In this document: positions 1 to 11,664 of the stretch, piece after piece
Position numbering within the stretch: the first letter of the stretch is position 1
Layout: each line of letters starts with the position of its first letter
Source of the DNA: Melieria omissa
Lineage: Eukaryota > Arthropoda > Insecta > Diptera > Ulidiidae
DNA length: 64,000 nt
Reading direction: 5' to 3'
Assembly (NCBI GenBank): GCA_963971225.1
Contig: OZ020267.1
Coordinates: 102,559,729-102,623,728, forward strand
Made by a program: the position numbers and the translations under genes
Notes under the pieces: model-generated
What the model saw: the letters and a program-made list of their open reading frames with translations, nothing else
The model's database searches: none
What the model was told of the DNA's origin: nothing

Positions 1-786
1 AAATATATTAAAAATTTAAGACAATATTTTTAAAATACAAATAAAATTTCACAAAACGTTTCTATGATTTAATGGGACCAACTTCTGACCTGAGTTTTAG
101 ATCATTGATGGATTTTTTTTGTAGATTATTTCGATTCAATGGTTTGAACAACCAGTTTGACTGAATATTCCAGAATACGTTACAAAAAATTAATTCATTT
201 TTAATAAATATTTTGTAAAATATGCTTCATTTTTGATATATAATTTGTAATATTGTTTTGTTTAAGAATTATTGTTCAATCTATTTGGAAATTTTCACAA
301 ATAATTTAAAGTATTTCAAAATTTAATTGAGGATCTTCATAAGCCACAAAAAATCGAAAATCGAATATACATAATCCGCGAAAATTAGAAACTTGCGATA
401 CTTTTTGAACAGACCTCCTATATCAGGGCGTTCAGTCTAAGGGAATTCAACTGATTGAGACTGTTCAGAAGGTTTGGTTAAGTATTATCTGTTCAAGAAG
501 GATATTGGGATATTGCAGTCGTAATTTTTTCAAATTTTTCTTTCTGCTACTGAACTTATATATTTGAACCCCTTACAAAGTTTCTAAACTCAAATGTTGT
601 CTGTAGCATTTATTTTTATCAACTTGAATTTTTTAACACTTTTAACGGAAATTTGACAATGTTCTTTTTGTTGTATATTGTGAGCAGTATTTTTTAGGAC
701 TTTACGTATGCATTTTTTTATGAAAAACGAAAATTTGTTCCGATTTAGGAAATAAGTTTCTGTTTACTTCAAATGATTACTGAATT
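1..786. other. A/T-rich non-coding stretch
   Basis: No open frame with recognisable homology. On the minus strand, about 415-396 reads GGTCTGTTCAAAAAGTATCG, like the outer end of a mariner inverted repeat. No partner end or transposase follows, so at most it is a fossil scrap. Confidence 0.4.
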
Positions 787-1525
787 TACCAGGTATGCGC
801 CTAACGGTAACGACATCTAGCGGTAAATAGCCGAATATTTATAAACTTCGGAACCGTACCAAATGTCATGTTTACTTCTTCTGTCATATGTCAACAATAT
901 TCAGTTCACAATTTGTCAAGTTTCATCCAACAACGCATTGTTTGACGCTCCGGAAAATGTCGGATTACGTGCCTACAAATTACGATTTGCGGACACAGTT
1001 AATTTTGTGTTACCATTTGAAGAAAAAAACCTTCTAAAACCTGGTGAAACGGTTAACGGTGAACGTTACCAACAACAATTGGCCGATTTGAACCGTGCTA
1101 TACGCCAAAAACGCCCAGAATATGAAGCCAGGCAACACAAAGTGATTTTCCTCGATGACAACGCACCACCACACCGCACTAGAGCCACCAAAGAATTGGT
1201 TGCATCGTACAACTGGGAAGCTCTTGCTCATGCGGCTTACTCACCAGACTTGGCGCCTTCGGATTATCACATGTTCGCATCGATGGGCCACGCATTAACG
1301 GAACGGCGCTTCAATTCTCACGCAGAAGCCAAAAAATGGATCGATGATTGGTTTCAGGCAAAAGACGAAACATTTTTTTGGTGAGGCATCCATAAATTGC
1401 CTGAGAGATGGGAAAAATGTGTAGCTAGCGATGGCCATTACTTTGAAGAATAAAATTGTAATCATTTCCTCACAATAAACGTGTTTTTTTCAAAAATAAT
1501 TACCGGTTTCATAGGTTTCATGGTA
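787..1525 (+). mobile_element. Internally deleted mariner (copy A), about 740 bp
   Basis: The ends are imperfect inverted repeats: left begins TACCAGGTATG, right (reverse complement) begins TACCATGAAACCTATG, each with the TA typical of Tc1/mariner insertion. Full-length mariners are about 1.3 kb, so roughly 550 bp is missing. The deletion joint is near 1,026, between the first codons of the transposase and its catalytic C-terminal part. The sequence of the retained part fits the mellifera/mauritiana group of mariners, from general knowledge of these families. It is non-autonomous. Confidence 0.75.
957..1453 (+). pseudogene. Mariner transposase remnant (DD34D)
   Basis: Cut-and-paste transposase. 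The true start is likely ATG at 957, preceded by AAA and opening MSDYVPTN, a typical mariner N-terminus. That frame runs about 22 codons to the deletion joint near 1,026, after which the catalytic part continues in another frame with LLKPGETVN. The second and third catalytic aspartates are visible: FLDDNAPPH and SPDLAPSDYH, exactly 34 residues apart, the mariner DD34D spacing. The first catalytic aspartate and all of the helix-turn-helix DNA-binding region are in the deleted part. A TGA at 1,382 cuts the frame before the conserved tail (PERWEKCVASDGHYFEE). Three separate lesions make it non-functional. The longer open frame starting at 863 is a chance extension upstream of the real start. Confidence 0.8.
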
Positions 1526-2018
1526 TTCATTTATTTTTTGTATTTTTTATATTTAATGCATCAAGAAAATGTTAAATACTGGTATTTTTCAGTTTTTTCT
1601 GGATTTTATATATGTATTTGAAATCCATATAAATTTTTTTGTAACAAGATTGATTAACATGATGGCGAACTGTAAAAATTTCAGTGAGCTGAAAAATTTA
1701 CCTGATTTGACACATTTTGTAAGAGTAGTGGGAATATTAGGTTTAAAACATTTAAAATAACTAATGTTTTTCATAAATTACTCAAGTTTTTTTTTAATTT
1801 ATATAAAATTACTTGAATATTAATTGGCTTTCAGAACTAAAAATAAATGTTACAGTATCAAAGTCTGCGAAAGTGTTAAGTATAAAAAGAAATAAAAAAT
1901 TATGTTAGTTGTTAAAACAAGAGGATCGAAGGATCTAAATTGGGACCAAGACGTAAGATCTGAACTTTAGACTTTTAGTTTTTTTTCTAAAAGAAAAGTT
2001 AAGGCTTTTATATTTCTC
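1526..2018. other. A/T-rich non-coding stretch
   Basis: Nothing recognisable; short open frames here have no family features. Confidence 0.4.
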
Positions 2019-2259
2019 TCGTAGATCGAGCTTCACAAAATTTCAGGAATCCTATGCTATGTATACAAAGGAGAAATTTATAAACTTTTCAATTTTCTCA
2101 AGACATCTTTCTTACAAAAGTGTGAAAGCTGGCTTTAAACAAGCATAATCCCAACACAACCAAAGTCACAAGAATGGTTCAATTAATTATATCCTGAAAA
2201 AAGTTATAACAAAACAAAAAACCAAATGAATCATTTTTGATACAAAGCTCGATCTACGG
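2019..2259. mobile_element. Possible TTAA-type MITE, about 240 bp
   Basis: Inverted ends CGTAGATCGAGCTT (2,020) and AAGCTCGATCTACGG (to 2,259). The right end is followed by TTAA. The left TTAA is not present, so one target copy is decayed or the boundary is wrong. The outermost bases (CCGTAGA) match those of the better-preserved TTAA MITE at 9,795-10,006. Confidence 0.4.
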
Positions 2260-2269
2260 TTAAAAGGAA

Positions 2270-2960
2270 AGCTTAGGCTGTACATTTTTTTTTAATTGAA
2301 AAGTTTAGATTCTAACATTTCTACTGAAAGCGATGTTTAAAAGTGAAAGAAAAGTTTAGGTTCCAAAAGTTGTTCTGAAAAGTTTGGGCTTCAATTTTTC
2401 TTCGAAAGGAGAAGTTTAGCTTCTAATTTTTCTTCTCAAAGAAAGTTTAGGTTCTAATATTTCTACTGAAAGAAAAGTTAAGGTTCTAAAATTTCTTCTG
2501 AAAGAAAATGTAGGCTTAAACATTCCTAAAGGAGTAGTTTAGGTTTTAATGTTTCTTTTGAAAGAAAAGTTTAGGTTCTAATATTTCTACTGAAAGAAAA
2601 GTTTAGGTTCTAATATTTCTACTGAGAGAGGAGCTTATGTTCCAAAATTTCTTCTGAAAGAAAAGTTTAGGCATTAACTTTTCTTCTAACGGAGAAGTTT
2701 ATGTTCTGATGTTTCTTCTGAAGAAAATTTAGGATCTAATATCTCTATTGAAAAAGAAGTTTAGGTTTTAATATTTCTACTAAAAAATTGTTAGGGTTTA
2801 ACAATTTTTCTGAAGGAAAATTAAGGGTTAAACTTTTCTAAAGGAGAAGTTTAGGTTCTAATTTTTCATCTGAAAGAGAAGTATAGGCTTTAACTTTTTT
2901 TAAAAAATAGAGTTTAGGCTATAACGTTTCTTCTAAATGGGTAAGAGTCTTAAATAAGTT
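2270..2960. repeat. Degenerate minisatellite, unit about 32-38 bp
   Basis: Roughly 18-20 diverged tandem copies of a unit built on AAGTTTAGGTTCTAATATTT followed by CTACTGAAAGAA. The best consecutive copies (about 2,560-2,640) are 32 bp apart. Frames through it are broken, so it is not coding. Related half-units occur upstream to about 1,990. Confidence 0.75.
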
Positions 2961-5597
2961 CACTAAGATTAGATTCACAACTATTTCATGTCACTTATAA
3001 CTTTTTGAAAGCAACTGTGTTCAGTATATAGTACTTTGATACCTAAGTCTCTAATTTTGTGTACCTTAGTCCCTGAGTCTTGGACTTCAAACCCTATAGA
3101 ACCAACAATTAATCAAATTACTATTAAATTTCACTAAAATTCACCAGCGTTTTCCTCCTAGTAATTCCATCTGGTACAGCTTGGGACTCAACCGGGTCTA
3201 TGCGTTGCCGATTTGCCCAACCAGCTGAACCCAACCTAACCAACAACAAGAAGAAAATATTTTTCTTTTACTAACCTTTCAATAGACAATCTCTGTTTTC
3301 AGTCTCGACCCCTATTCAATTGAAATTGATTTCGAAACCACACAAATATTTTCAAAGCACTTAAAAACCAATTTGAACTCGCAGCAATTCGCCTTTTCAT
3401 GGTCAACAAACTGTTAAGTCGTAAGCAAAGACCACAACCAACAATCAGAGCCGAACCAATCTGAAAATCATCAACACAAATGCTCACAAAATTGCCATTA
3501 CGTTTGCATAAAATGCCCAAATTGAAAGTCGGTAATTAGTTTTATGTCAATTCTAAGCCATAAACGAGTTTATGACCATAATTCATTTATTGCAGTAATT
3601 TACTGCGAAAATTCACCGACGCTCATTGCCTCAGGTTTTCCTCGGTCATGCGCTCGTTCCGGCCGTAATAAAATGCACTTGAAGTTTAAATGAATAAAAG
3701 TCCAAAGTCCGCAAAAAAGTCGGCATTAAGAGGTGTGCTTTAACATAATCCGGCGACCGACGTGCTGCATGCTGCGAGCGCAGAAAACGCAGGTACGGGC
3801 GCGGCAGGGTGGCCAGCCAACGAGTTGGACTAGCAGACGGACAGACAGTTAGACAGACAGCACCAAAGGCAGCAAGGAAGCCAGCAAACACGCAGGCGAG
3901 TCAGTCATGGAAGAGAGACCGAACGGAAGGACGCAAGGAAGGAAGTGAGCGCCAGCACTGACGTGCGAATATTTCATATGAAAAATTGCTGCACATTTTT
4001 CAGCATGAGAAACTTTCACTTTATTTGCATATATACTAAACTGTTAAAGGCAAGAGTTGTCGGCGGCAAGGGTAATGCACTTGGCGAGCTAAAAATCACT
4101 TTACTGCATTTCGCAGAGTTTTGAAATTTTCGTATAAATATTTGGCAAAGAAATTGCAAAATGCAGCGCGCTGCGAGTGCGAGGCGGAACGGAGCGTAGT
4201 TGGCGAGACCGGAAACCGGAAACAGGAATCGCTGTGTACGTATAAGTGTGTGTGTGTGCGTGTGCATGTGCGTTGACAGCAGTGACGTGACTTAATGAGC
4301 GGCAGCAGCAAAGTACTCAATTAGACGTCAAGCATCGAAGTTATGCTTAGCACGACCGGCTGAGGTGGATGCATAAGCGGGTGAGGGTGACAATGCGGTG
4401 AAGGGGGGGGGGGAAGCACAGCATTGATTTATGACAAGCAAAAGTTAGCGGTGGCAGTCAGTGGCTGCTTTCGGGGTGTAATAATGGAATCTGATGCGCA
4501 TGATTTGTGGTTAGCATAGAAATTTGGAAAATATTCAACAAAATATGCTACCTGCTGTTCTGTTGTTCTTGTAGGTCTTGAAATGGCTGAAAGGTGTAGC
4601 AACTTTGCAGCACATTGTTGCTGCTAGTTGAAGCATGTAATGGCAGGGATTACAATTTGAACTCGACGAAAATTGTATGCAAAAATAAAGTGAAGTCAAG
4701 AGAAAGTCGTGAAAGGTTTAAAAGTGAGTCGAGTGCGAGGCGCTTTAAAATTGCACAGAAACCCCCCAAATGTGCAGCAACAACTCTAGACACCAGTAGG
4801 TTAAATATAGAACACTTTCACTCCGTAAGCGAACACATTTCTAACCTTGACTGATGCCACGAAATGTAGATGTTGTAGATTTTTTTCACTTAGTTCTTGC
4901 ATTTTCTGCCACATTTTAAAAATTCAAATAGAAACACACCCACACAAATGCAGTGCAAAAAAACCAACTCTTGCCTGTGGGCGTACACGCAAAATGCAAA
5001 ATAAATGACCGCCATATAAGCCGTAAAGTATGCAAACATTTTTGTATTTTTGTTTTTGTGTGTCGGTGTGGGTGTGTTTTTTATGTTTTTCTAAGCATAA
5101 TAACTTTTGGCAATAAAACAAAGCGCAGAAGGGTTGCATGCAACATGAGGTGAGGGCGAGTGCGAGTTCGCTGCATGTAGAAAAATTCAAAAAATTTAAA
5201 GCTGTTACATGTTGCCAATGCAATCGTGGGTTGGTGTCCGTGAAATATGGCTGCAGTCGTGCGTTAGTACGTTTGGTTTGAAAATTAAAAATAGTCGTCG
5301 AATATATATAAAGTAAAATATTGCACTTTGACTGCCTCTTTGGCAGCCACGCATTGTGCGTATTGTGTTAGAGTTTTTTGTTTTTGTAATTTTTGTTTGT
5401 TCGATTGTAATTCAATAAGGAATAGTATAACTAAATAACAAAAAATTAATTGATTAAATGAAAATGGTTGATGACAAGTTTGCATCAATTGGACTCCTCT
5501 CCAAAATTAGAGGTGGAAAGTTTACTTTTGACATTTTTAGTAGTGGAAGGGACTTTGACTTTTAAGTAGTAGTTCTACTTTTTACAAAACTGATATA
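2961..5597. other. Non-coding, mixed composition
   Basis: No gene recognised. 3,600-4,500 is less A/T-rich and contains GT/CA runs and a G9-type run near 4,388; open frames there are simple-sequence artefacts. A copy of the dispersed word GCCGTAAAGTATGCAAA lies at 5,020-5,036. Confidence 0.4.
3165..3243 (+). mobile_element. Possible LINE 3' tail scrap
   Basis: A short segment ending CCCAACCTAACC resembles the 3' ends of the LOA-like LINEs elsewhere in this window, which also finish in CCTAACC. No coding part remains; the call rests on the tail alone. Confidence 0.25.
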
Positions 5598-5622
5598 TAC
5601 GAGGGTTGTCTTTTATATTTTT

Positions 5623-6874
5623 TCAAAAAGCATAAAAATGCACTTTGTTATCATCAGCATGCGGATTGAGACACCTCCAAAACATGGTTTTTGAATGCTT
5701 CAGCAGCATCTGCTGGCGAGGATAATCGTTGACCACGCAATTTTTTTTTATGTGCGGGAATAAAAAGAAGTCATTGGGTGCTAAGTCAAAGCTGTATGGC
5801 GGATGACCCATTAAATCGATGCTTTGGTCGATCAACTAGGCGGTTTTTTGAGCCGAAGTGTGAGAACGCGCATTGTCCTGGTGAAGGATGATTCTGCGTC
5901 GGTGGTTGTTTTTCTGTATTTTTTTCTTCTGACACTTCTGTCAAACAAATTATTGTGTACCACTCAGAATTGACCGTTCTACGTTGCTCTAACGGCACAG
6001 TAGCCACATGACCAGTTTTGCCGAAGAAACAGGCGAACATTTTCTTCGATATGCTGCGTGCCCGAACAACTTCTGTTGGATTTGGCTCGTCTTGGAAGAC
6101 CCACATGGTCGATTGTTGTTTTGTTTCGGGCTCATACACATATATCAATGATTCGTCACCTGTCACGATCTTATAAACGTCTGTCGAAGTAACGCGATCG
6201 AATTTTTCTTCATTTTTTTGCACCAATCGACACGAGCCTTTTTTTGAGCGATGGCCAAATTATGCGGGATCAAACGAGAACAAATCTGTCTGACAGCTAA
6301 ATGTTCATGCAATATCGAATGCACGGCCGTGGAACTAATGCCCAAGGATGCCTCTATCTCACGGAATGCCGCATGACGATCTTTCATTTTTAGTTCACGT
6401 ACAGCATCGATGGTTTCTGGCACAATGACCGATTTCGGACGACCTTCACGAAATTCGTCCTGAAGCGAACGGCAACTACGCTTGGATTCGTTAACCCTTT
6501 GAAGCATACATTTTTGAAGCAAAAAGTGACTATTTTTACTATTTGTTTATTGATATTGACAAATTGATGAACAACATTCGATAAAAAAGTAAAAATTTTG
6601 AACCATGAACATGTAAATACAGTACATTGTAATGTAGAATCATAAAAGTCGAGTCACAAGAACTTGAAAACTGAAAAAAATGGTAGTATTCTAGGTGGTA
6701 TATACGTCTTACCACCGTGCTGCGAAGGGTTAAATCAGTTATAAATTGTCTTGAGGGCTGGTGCTTTATCACCAAATGCGGAATGAAGGCGATCGAAGCA
6801 TTGTTGTTGAGATAATTCACTTCGGATAAATCGTAAAAAAGAATTGCTCAGAAATGTTCACGAGTTAAATCCAT
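5623..6874 (-). pseudogene. Mariner transposase (DD34D), interrupted and frameshifted
   Basis: Start ATG at 6,874 (minus strand) opens MDLTREHF, the usual N-terminus of this insect mariner group, and meets a TGA almost at once. The DNA-binding part continues as KTIYN, is split by the MITE at 6,729-6,495, then resumes as FNESKRSCRSLQDEFREG. Catalytic signatures follow in order: VTGDESLIYVYEP (first Asp), DNARSH-type motif near 5,860 (second), SFDLAPNDFF (third, in another frame). At least one frameshift near 5,800-5,850 and several stops separate these. It encodes no working protein. The family assignment comes from the motifs and spacing, not from a search. Confidence 0.75.
6495..6729. mobile_element. 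piggyBac-like TTAA MITE inserted in mariner B
   Basis: 235 bp flanked by TTAA at 6,491-6,494 and 6,730-6,733. The ends are inverted repeats starting CCC: CCCTTTGAAGC on the left and CCCTTCGCAGC (reverse complement) on the right, 9 of 11 matching. TTAA targets with CCC ends are the hallmark of piggyBac-type elements. There is no coding capacity, so it would need a transposase from elsewhere. It lies inside the transposase of mariner B. Confidence 0.8.
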
Positions 6875-7050
6875 TTTTTGCTCGATATGAATTTTTCAAG
6901 TCAGTGTAATCAACACAAGTAGAGCCTGAACATCAAAATGTTCTAAGCACGTTTATGGAAAAAATGACAAACTTTTCAATGGCAATCTTAGATTTTTCGA
7001 AAACTTACTAGAACATCCCTATTGAAAAAATATAAAAGGCAGCATACGTA

Positions 7051-8346
7051 GTGATGACTGATATATAGTGAGAGTTAACATTTCTTGTATCGCTTTCTGG
7101 CAAATGTTGAATGCTTTGCATTGCCTTTTTTCTTCATTGTTTGTGTTAGTTTAATACAATTCTCCAGACTATACAGGCACTTTAACCTACAGTTGCCACT
7201 TAATGAGAATTTTTTGTACCAAAATTTTCCTATGAACAGTCCAAAATGAGAACGAAAGGTCAGTTTGTTGTCTTCAAGAAATTGTTTTGTAATACAAACT
7301 CTAAAAACATAACTTTTATACTAAAAATTTTATCGATTGCTCTCAAAAAGTTAGTCTGTTAGTTTTGTATTTTTTTTGCACACACTTTTGTCTAAAAAAA
7401 CGCCCAAACTAAACAAAAACGACCCAAAGGCCCATGTGAAAAAAAGAAGCTCACTAAAACCACCCACCAAAGTATTTTTTTTAAATAAAAGAAATCAAAA
7501 GTTACGACTGTGTCTTCAACTTAATTTGCCCGTCTCGATACTTCAGCGAGTAACGCGCTGACTTTTCACACTAAAAGCTACCATCTTTTTAATACTACTC
7601 TCAGAGTATTTTGATCCTCTCTCCACGTTGAATTGTTTTAAAGATTTTAGTGTGCTTAATTTTTTAGCACAATCCAGAGAAACGAATACGCTTTCGTTAG
7701 GTAGCAGAACAAATTTTCATAACAATACCATATATTTTTTTCTCTGCTTCCCATGTCAACCAATATGAAGTCCAATAATTTACTAGATTTCCGAGTAGAT
7801 ACTTGTCTCTCGAGTGGACAATGCCTCCCAGTGTCGATAAAATTTGCCGCTAAAAATCCTCCGGCACGCTGTGCCATTTTCTGTTGGCTTTGTGAGTACG
7901 ACTTATGCGCTGAATGCTCCTCTTTCCAAAGCTTTGATCAAGAGCTAAATGGAGTGTTTATGTCATCGGACATTGATTTTGCGCTCCTTAAATCGGTCAT
8001 TCTTAAGTCACTCAACCTCGTCCTTAGTTAATTAGTTAAAATTTTCTCAGAGGCTTTAACCTTTTAACGTCTTAGTATCATCTTTTTCTCATCATAAAAT
8101 CCTCTCTAACTGCTTTAAAAATTTCCTTTTTATGACTATTTTCTTTATGTTAATTCATGTTTTTATTTTGACCATTTCCACCCCAAAGGTGCCTGAGAGC
8201 AACTTCACCTATTTGTCATCTTATAGCAAAAGCTACGATTAATGGGTTTAATTTAAGTAGACACCAACAAATTAATATTTTTAAAAGTGAATGCAAAGCA
8301 AATTACAAACATTTTACTGTTATCTCCAAAACAATTTCAAATAATT
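7051..8346. other. Non-coding; carries a small dispersed repeat
   Basis: No gene recognised. About 7,640-7,725 is a diverged copy of 37,780-37,868 (shared core AGCACAATCCAGAGAAACGA, then GAACAAATTTTCA). An open frame of 92 codons at 7,753-8,031 has no recognisable domain and is not supported as a gene. Confidence 0.4.
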
Positions 8347-8630
8347 TGCAGCGATATCAGAGAAAGTTTGTGTTCTAACTGAAGTCTACGAATTGGGCGC
8401 GTTTGATCAAAATAATAATGGTTAAATAAAATCAAAAGGTGATAATTTTGTATTTTTTCATAAATATTAGATAATTTTTCTGTAATTAAAAAATATTGAT
8501 ACAAAATTTATTTAACACGTTTTAAGCTGAAATTGTTCAAAAGTAAACTAGTTAGCTCTAAAACTCTAACAAAGAGACGTGGCGACTTCAAATTCGTGTG
8601 CACACTTTTAAGTATTTCATGATTTAAAGC
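8347..8630 (+). repeat. Dispersed repeat, copy 1
   Basis: About 280 bp that match 61,571-61,860 in the same orientation, including GAAGTCTACGAATTGGGCGC and GTGATAATTTTGTATTTTTT. Both copies are diverged and lack an open frame. No inverted ends or target duplication could be placed. It is an unidentified repeat family. Confidence 0.65.
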
Positions 8631-8838
8631 GTTGAAGACCGCATTGAAAAATCGTATTTCTCATATAGGGACTAAGTCCGCTATATGCAGTATCTCTTCG
8701 TGGTACCGGCGAATGGACTACTATACATAAATTGAATTTAAATCATGACCACCGGTGTATAAGCGGTCCCCAGGTAAAACATGTCGTGTGCCCACCCGTG
8801 AGCACGCGGTTCGATAATTTTTAGTTGTGACTCTTTTG

Positions 8839-9414
8839 TACAGGGCAGGCCATTGTGGAAGCATCAAGAAAGTGGAAGCATCTGGTAACCCTATAACTTT
8901 TGACAGAGCTGTCAGATCGACTAATGACATAGCGCGTTGGAAGCGTCATTCCAAGACAATTTATACCATGGAACAGTACACTCTAAAAGAACGTGCTGAA
9001 ATTGTTCAGCTTTACATTCAAAATAACTTCTCGATTGTGAAAACCAACCGCCGATTATGAGTGGCCACCGAGATCACCCGATTTGACGCCGCCAGACCTT
9101 TTTTTATGGGGCTACTTGAAGTCCAACAAGCCAAGGACACTAGCTCAACTCAGAGCTAACATACGCCGCGAAATCAGAGCCATATCGGCCGATACACTGG
9201 CAAAAGTGATGGAAAATGCCGAAAAAAGGGCACATTTTGCGGCCAAAGCTAATGGTGGCCATTTACGCGATATCATTTTCAAAACCTAACTAGAAAATTT
9301 CTCCTTGGACCAAAATAAATGAATATCGAGATGAAAACAAAAAAAAAAACATTTTTTTTCCTCTGTTTTTTCAAAAACAAGAATGGCCTTCCACTTTAAA
9401 TGGCCTACCCTGTA
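8839..9414 (+). mobile_element. Internally deleted Tc1/mariner-superfamily element
   Basis: Inverted ends: left TACAGGGCAGGCCATT at 8,839, right (reverse complement) TACAGGGTAGGCCATT ending at 9,414, each with flanking TA. At 576 bp it is well below the size of an autonomous element. Only the first 30 codons and the last 75 or so codons of the transposase remain, joined near 9,057. Confidence 0.8.
8968..9289 (+). pseudogene. Transposase N- and C-terminal remnants
   Basis: ATG at 8,968 in a good context (ACC before it) opens MEQYTLKERAEIVQLYIQNN, the helix-turn-helix start seen in a widespread insect Tc1/mariner-type family. After NRR there is an internal deletion. The next recognisable piece is in a different frame from about 9,060: EWPPRSPDLTPPDLFLWGYL, carrying the third catalytic Asp motif (SPDLTPPD) followed by the conserved tail to IIFKT and a stop at 9,287-9,289. 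The first two catalytic acidic residues and the central core are missing. It cannot be active, but both inverted ends are preserved. Confidence 0.75.
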
Positions 9415-9794
9415 TTCAGTGTGCAATAAGAAATACGGTTCTATTTTCAGACCAACACTCAGAGACTTACTTTTGGTTCTACAAGAAGATTTGTTTTCAA
9501 AGGGCAAAGCTAATTAGAGAAAAAAAGTCTGCAAGCACGACGCTTAAACTTATGGAGATGAGTTAAGAAGTGTTGATATATCTTAAAGAGATATAGAGAT
9601 AGATAGAGAGGGCCAATATCAGCTGATAGTGACGAATACAACTAATTTTAATATTCTACAACTCCTAAACTTCATTAAAATGATCAGTTGGATGATCAGG
9701 TCGCTATTGTGAACTAGAAAGATCAATCATGATCGCAGTGTATCATTTCATTTCAATCATACATTCGATTGATTTTCCTTGATTTTCCATTTAA
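9415..9794. other. Non-coding spacer
   Basis: Nothing recognisable. Confidence 0.4.
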
Positions 9795-10006
9795 CCGTAG
9801 ACCTACGTTATAAAACGGGTCGAAAACGACCCAGATTAAAATCACACGCTCAAATTACAAAAAATGCAAAGCCAACTTAGTTTTTTAAATTTAAAATGGT
9901 TTGATTTCGATAGATAACATCCAAGTAAGAAAGTAATGAAAAAACAAAAAAAAATTAGAAGTAAAAAAACAATTTGGTTAAAAACGACCCCAACGTAGGT
10001 CTACGG
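9795..10006. mobile_element. TTAA MITE, 212 bp, perfect 15-bp inverted ends
   Basis: CCGTAGACCTACGTT at 9,795 and its exact reverse complement ending at 10,006, flanked by TTAA at 9,791-9,794 and 10,007-10,010. Subterminal AAAACGACCC words occur on both sides. No coding capacity. Target site and structure fit a piggyBac-type non-autonomous element. Confidence 0.8.
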
Positions 10007-10010
10007 TTAA

Positions 10011-11660
10011 AGTCCCTAAAAAGTAAAAGTTCAATGCTTTTGCTTCCTTTTTTGTTTATAAGAAATCAACATAGATGCTAAAGGGTTCTGTTAAATGATT
10101 TGTTGTTCATTTTCTGCCCTTCTGTCACACAAATAATGAACTCCTCGACTGCTTCAAATAGTAAAAATCTTCAGAAGCTGCATTTTTCATTATTATTTAT
10201 TTATTTTTTTCATCTTTTTATATGTAAATTTTTTATATTATTGAAATATTAATTCCAATTTATTTTATCGTTTCTGTTTGTGCAAACATTTACTTTTGGT
10301 CTTTTGTATTAACTGCCAGTTTAACTTCCTCAAATAAATTCTTTTCTAACCCACTCGAGCTTTTTCCTTTCACTCTTTGCCATTCAATGGGACATGTTGA
10401 TGCATGAACATGTCGCAGGATCATCTTCTTCGAGCCCATGTCATCTGACCGCTTTATTTATCTGTTTGCATGGCTGTTGCTTTCTTGTGCGCTGCAATGT
10501 TTGAAGAAAATAAATCGACATGGCCAATGTTTACGAGATAAAATGCGCTGATATAAGCCGACTGTAAAGTAAACATTGCAATAAATTTAAAATGTTTTTG
10601 CATTGTCTGACGCAGCAATGGTCTCAGTCGCAGCCGCAGCAGCAGCCGCAGCAACATGTGTACGGACGACAAAAAGCGACGCTGGAGTAAAAAATATGGA
10701 CTACATGTATATAACTCTTGCCATTTTTCAGATTTTTTCCTCCATTTTTGTTATTGTATTTTTTGTATTTTTTATTTTATGTTATTTTGTTATTCAATTT
10801 CAACGCACGCTTGCAAGCCGTTTGCCCCTTTTGTCTCACACACAAACGCACACACACACACACAAGCCACATGGGCCATAAAAAGTATGCAACAAAGAGC
10901 GGCAAGTGTGCAGTGGGGTGAGCAAGAAATCGTTGACTCGCTTATACATGACTTATGCATGTGTGCTTCTATTTGCCCATTTGTGTGCAACTGTGTGTGT
11001 GTGTGTGTGTGTGCGACAATCTATCTTTATGTGCACATATGCGTAAAGCAGACAGAGACCGAGACTCAAAGTGTATAACGAATGCGCTGGGCTTTAAAAC
11101 TCACCAGAGGAATACCGCGCCGCGCACGTGAACTGCACAGAAAATAGCTGAACGTAGGCAAATACTATGTAAAATTTACGAAACAAAAGCATAGCAAAAC
11201 GACAAAAAAGATTGAACCAAACGCGCCAAGAGTTGGAGTCAGAAACGGGAAGAGCTGCATGCTAACAATTCGAAAATACAACGCAACACAAGTAAAGTTA
11301 CAAAAAAATTTTATAAATGTGGGCACTGGTGTTAGTTAGTATCAAAGCGCAATAGTTGTGTAGTTGTGGGCGGAAAAGGGAGGGGAAGGTGGCAGAAAAA
11401 AACAACGCATGATCTCTAGTCATTACAAAGTTGGGCCATGAGGTTGTAGAAAAAAATTCAATTTTTCCATAATGTGCACACTAACAAAAATTATAGAAAT
11501 TGCACGTAAAAAAAAGATTTAGAAGTGTTGAGTTTCTATGGCAAAAGTTTGAAGCAGAAACAGAACGCACACAGAATCAGGGATGATGGCCAATGTTCGA
11601 GGAGGCCGAAAGTTCAAGTACTTACTTGGAAATTTTTATTTAATTAAAAAATAAATAAAA
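10011..11660. other. Non-coding; simple repeats
   Basis: No gene recognised. It contains CA/GT tracts (10,846-10,865; 10,992-11,013), a CAG/CCG-like patch near 10,630, and a copy of the dispersed word at 10,875-10,892. Open frames up to 140 codons here are built from these repeats and are not supported. Confidence 0.4.
10992..11013. repeat. (GT)n microsatellite
   Basis: Uninterrupted GT dinucleotides. Similar tracts lie at 10,846-10,865, 16,151-16,169, 29,367-29,381, 29,421-29,437 and 39,873-39,894. Confidence 0.9.
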
Positions 11661-11664
11661 TAAA

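Larger units (their letters stand above)
5598..7050 (-). mobile_element. Full-length decayed mariner (copy B) with a nested MITE
   Basis: The terminal inverted repeats share CTTTTATATTTTTTCAA next to their outer 10-12 bases: left end at 5,598 with TATACGAGGG, right end at 7,050 with TACGTA on the opposite strand. Element length is about 1,453 bp, or about 1,214 bp without the 235-bp MITE and one TTAA, close to the mariner norm. The transposase reads on the minus strand and is broken. A separate TTAA MITE sits inside the coding region at 6,495-6,729. Confidence 0.75.

Noticed and set aside
8721..8930. 69-codon minus-strand frame
   Set aside because: Spans the boundary of the Tc1/mariner-like element at 8,839, so it cannot be an ancestral gene.
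10603..11078. Overlapping frames of 92-140 codons
   Set aside because: CA/GT tracts and low-complexity codons; no homology and no support from splice sites.
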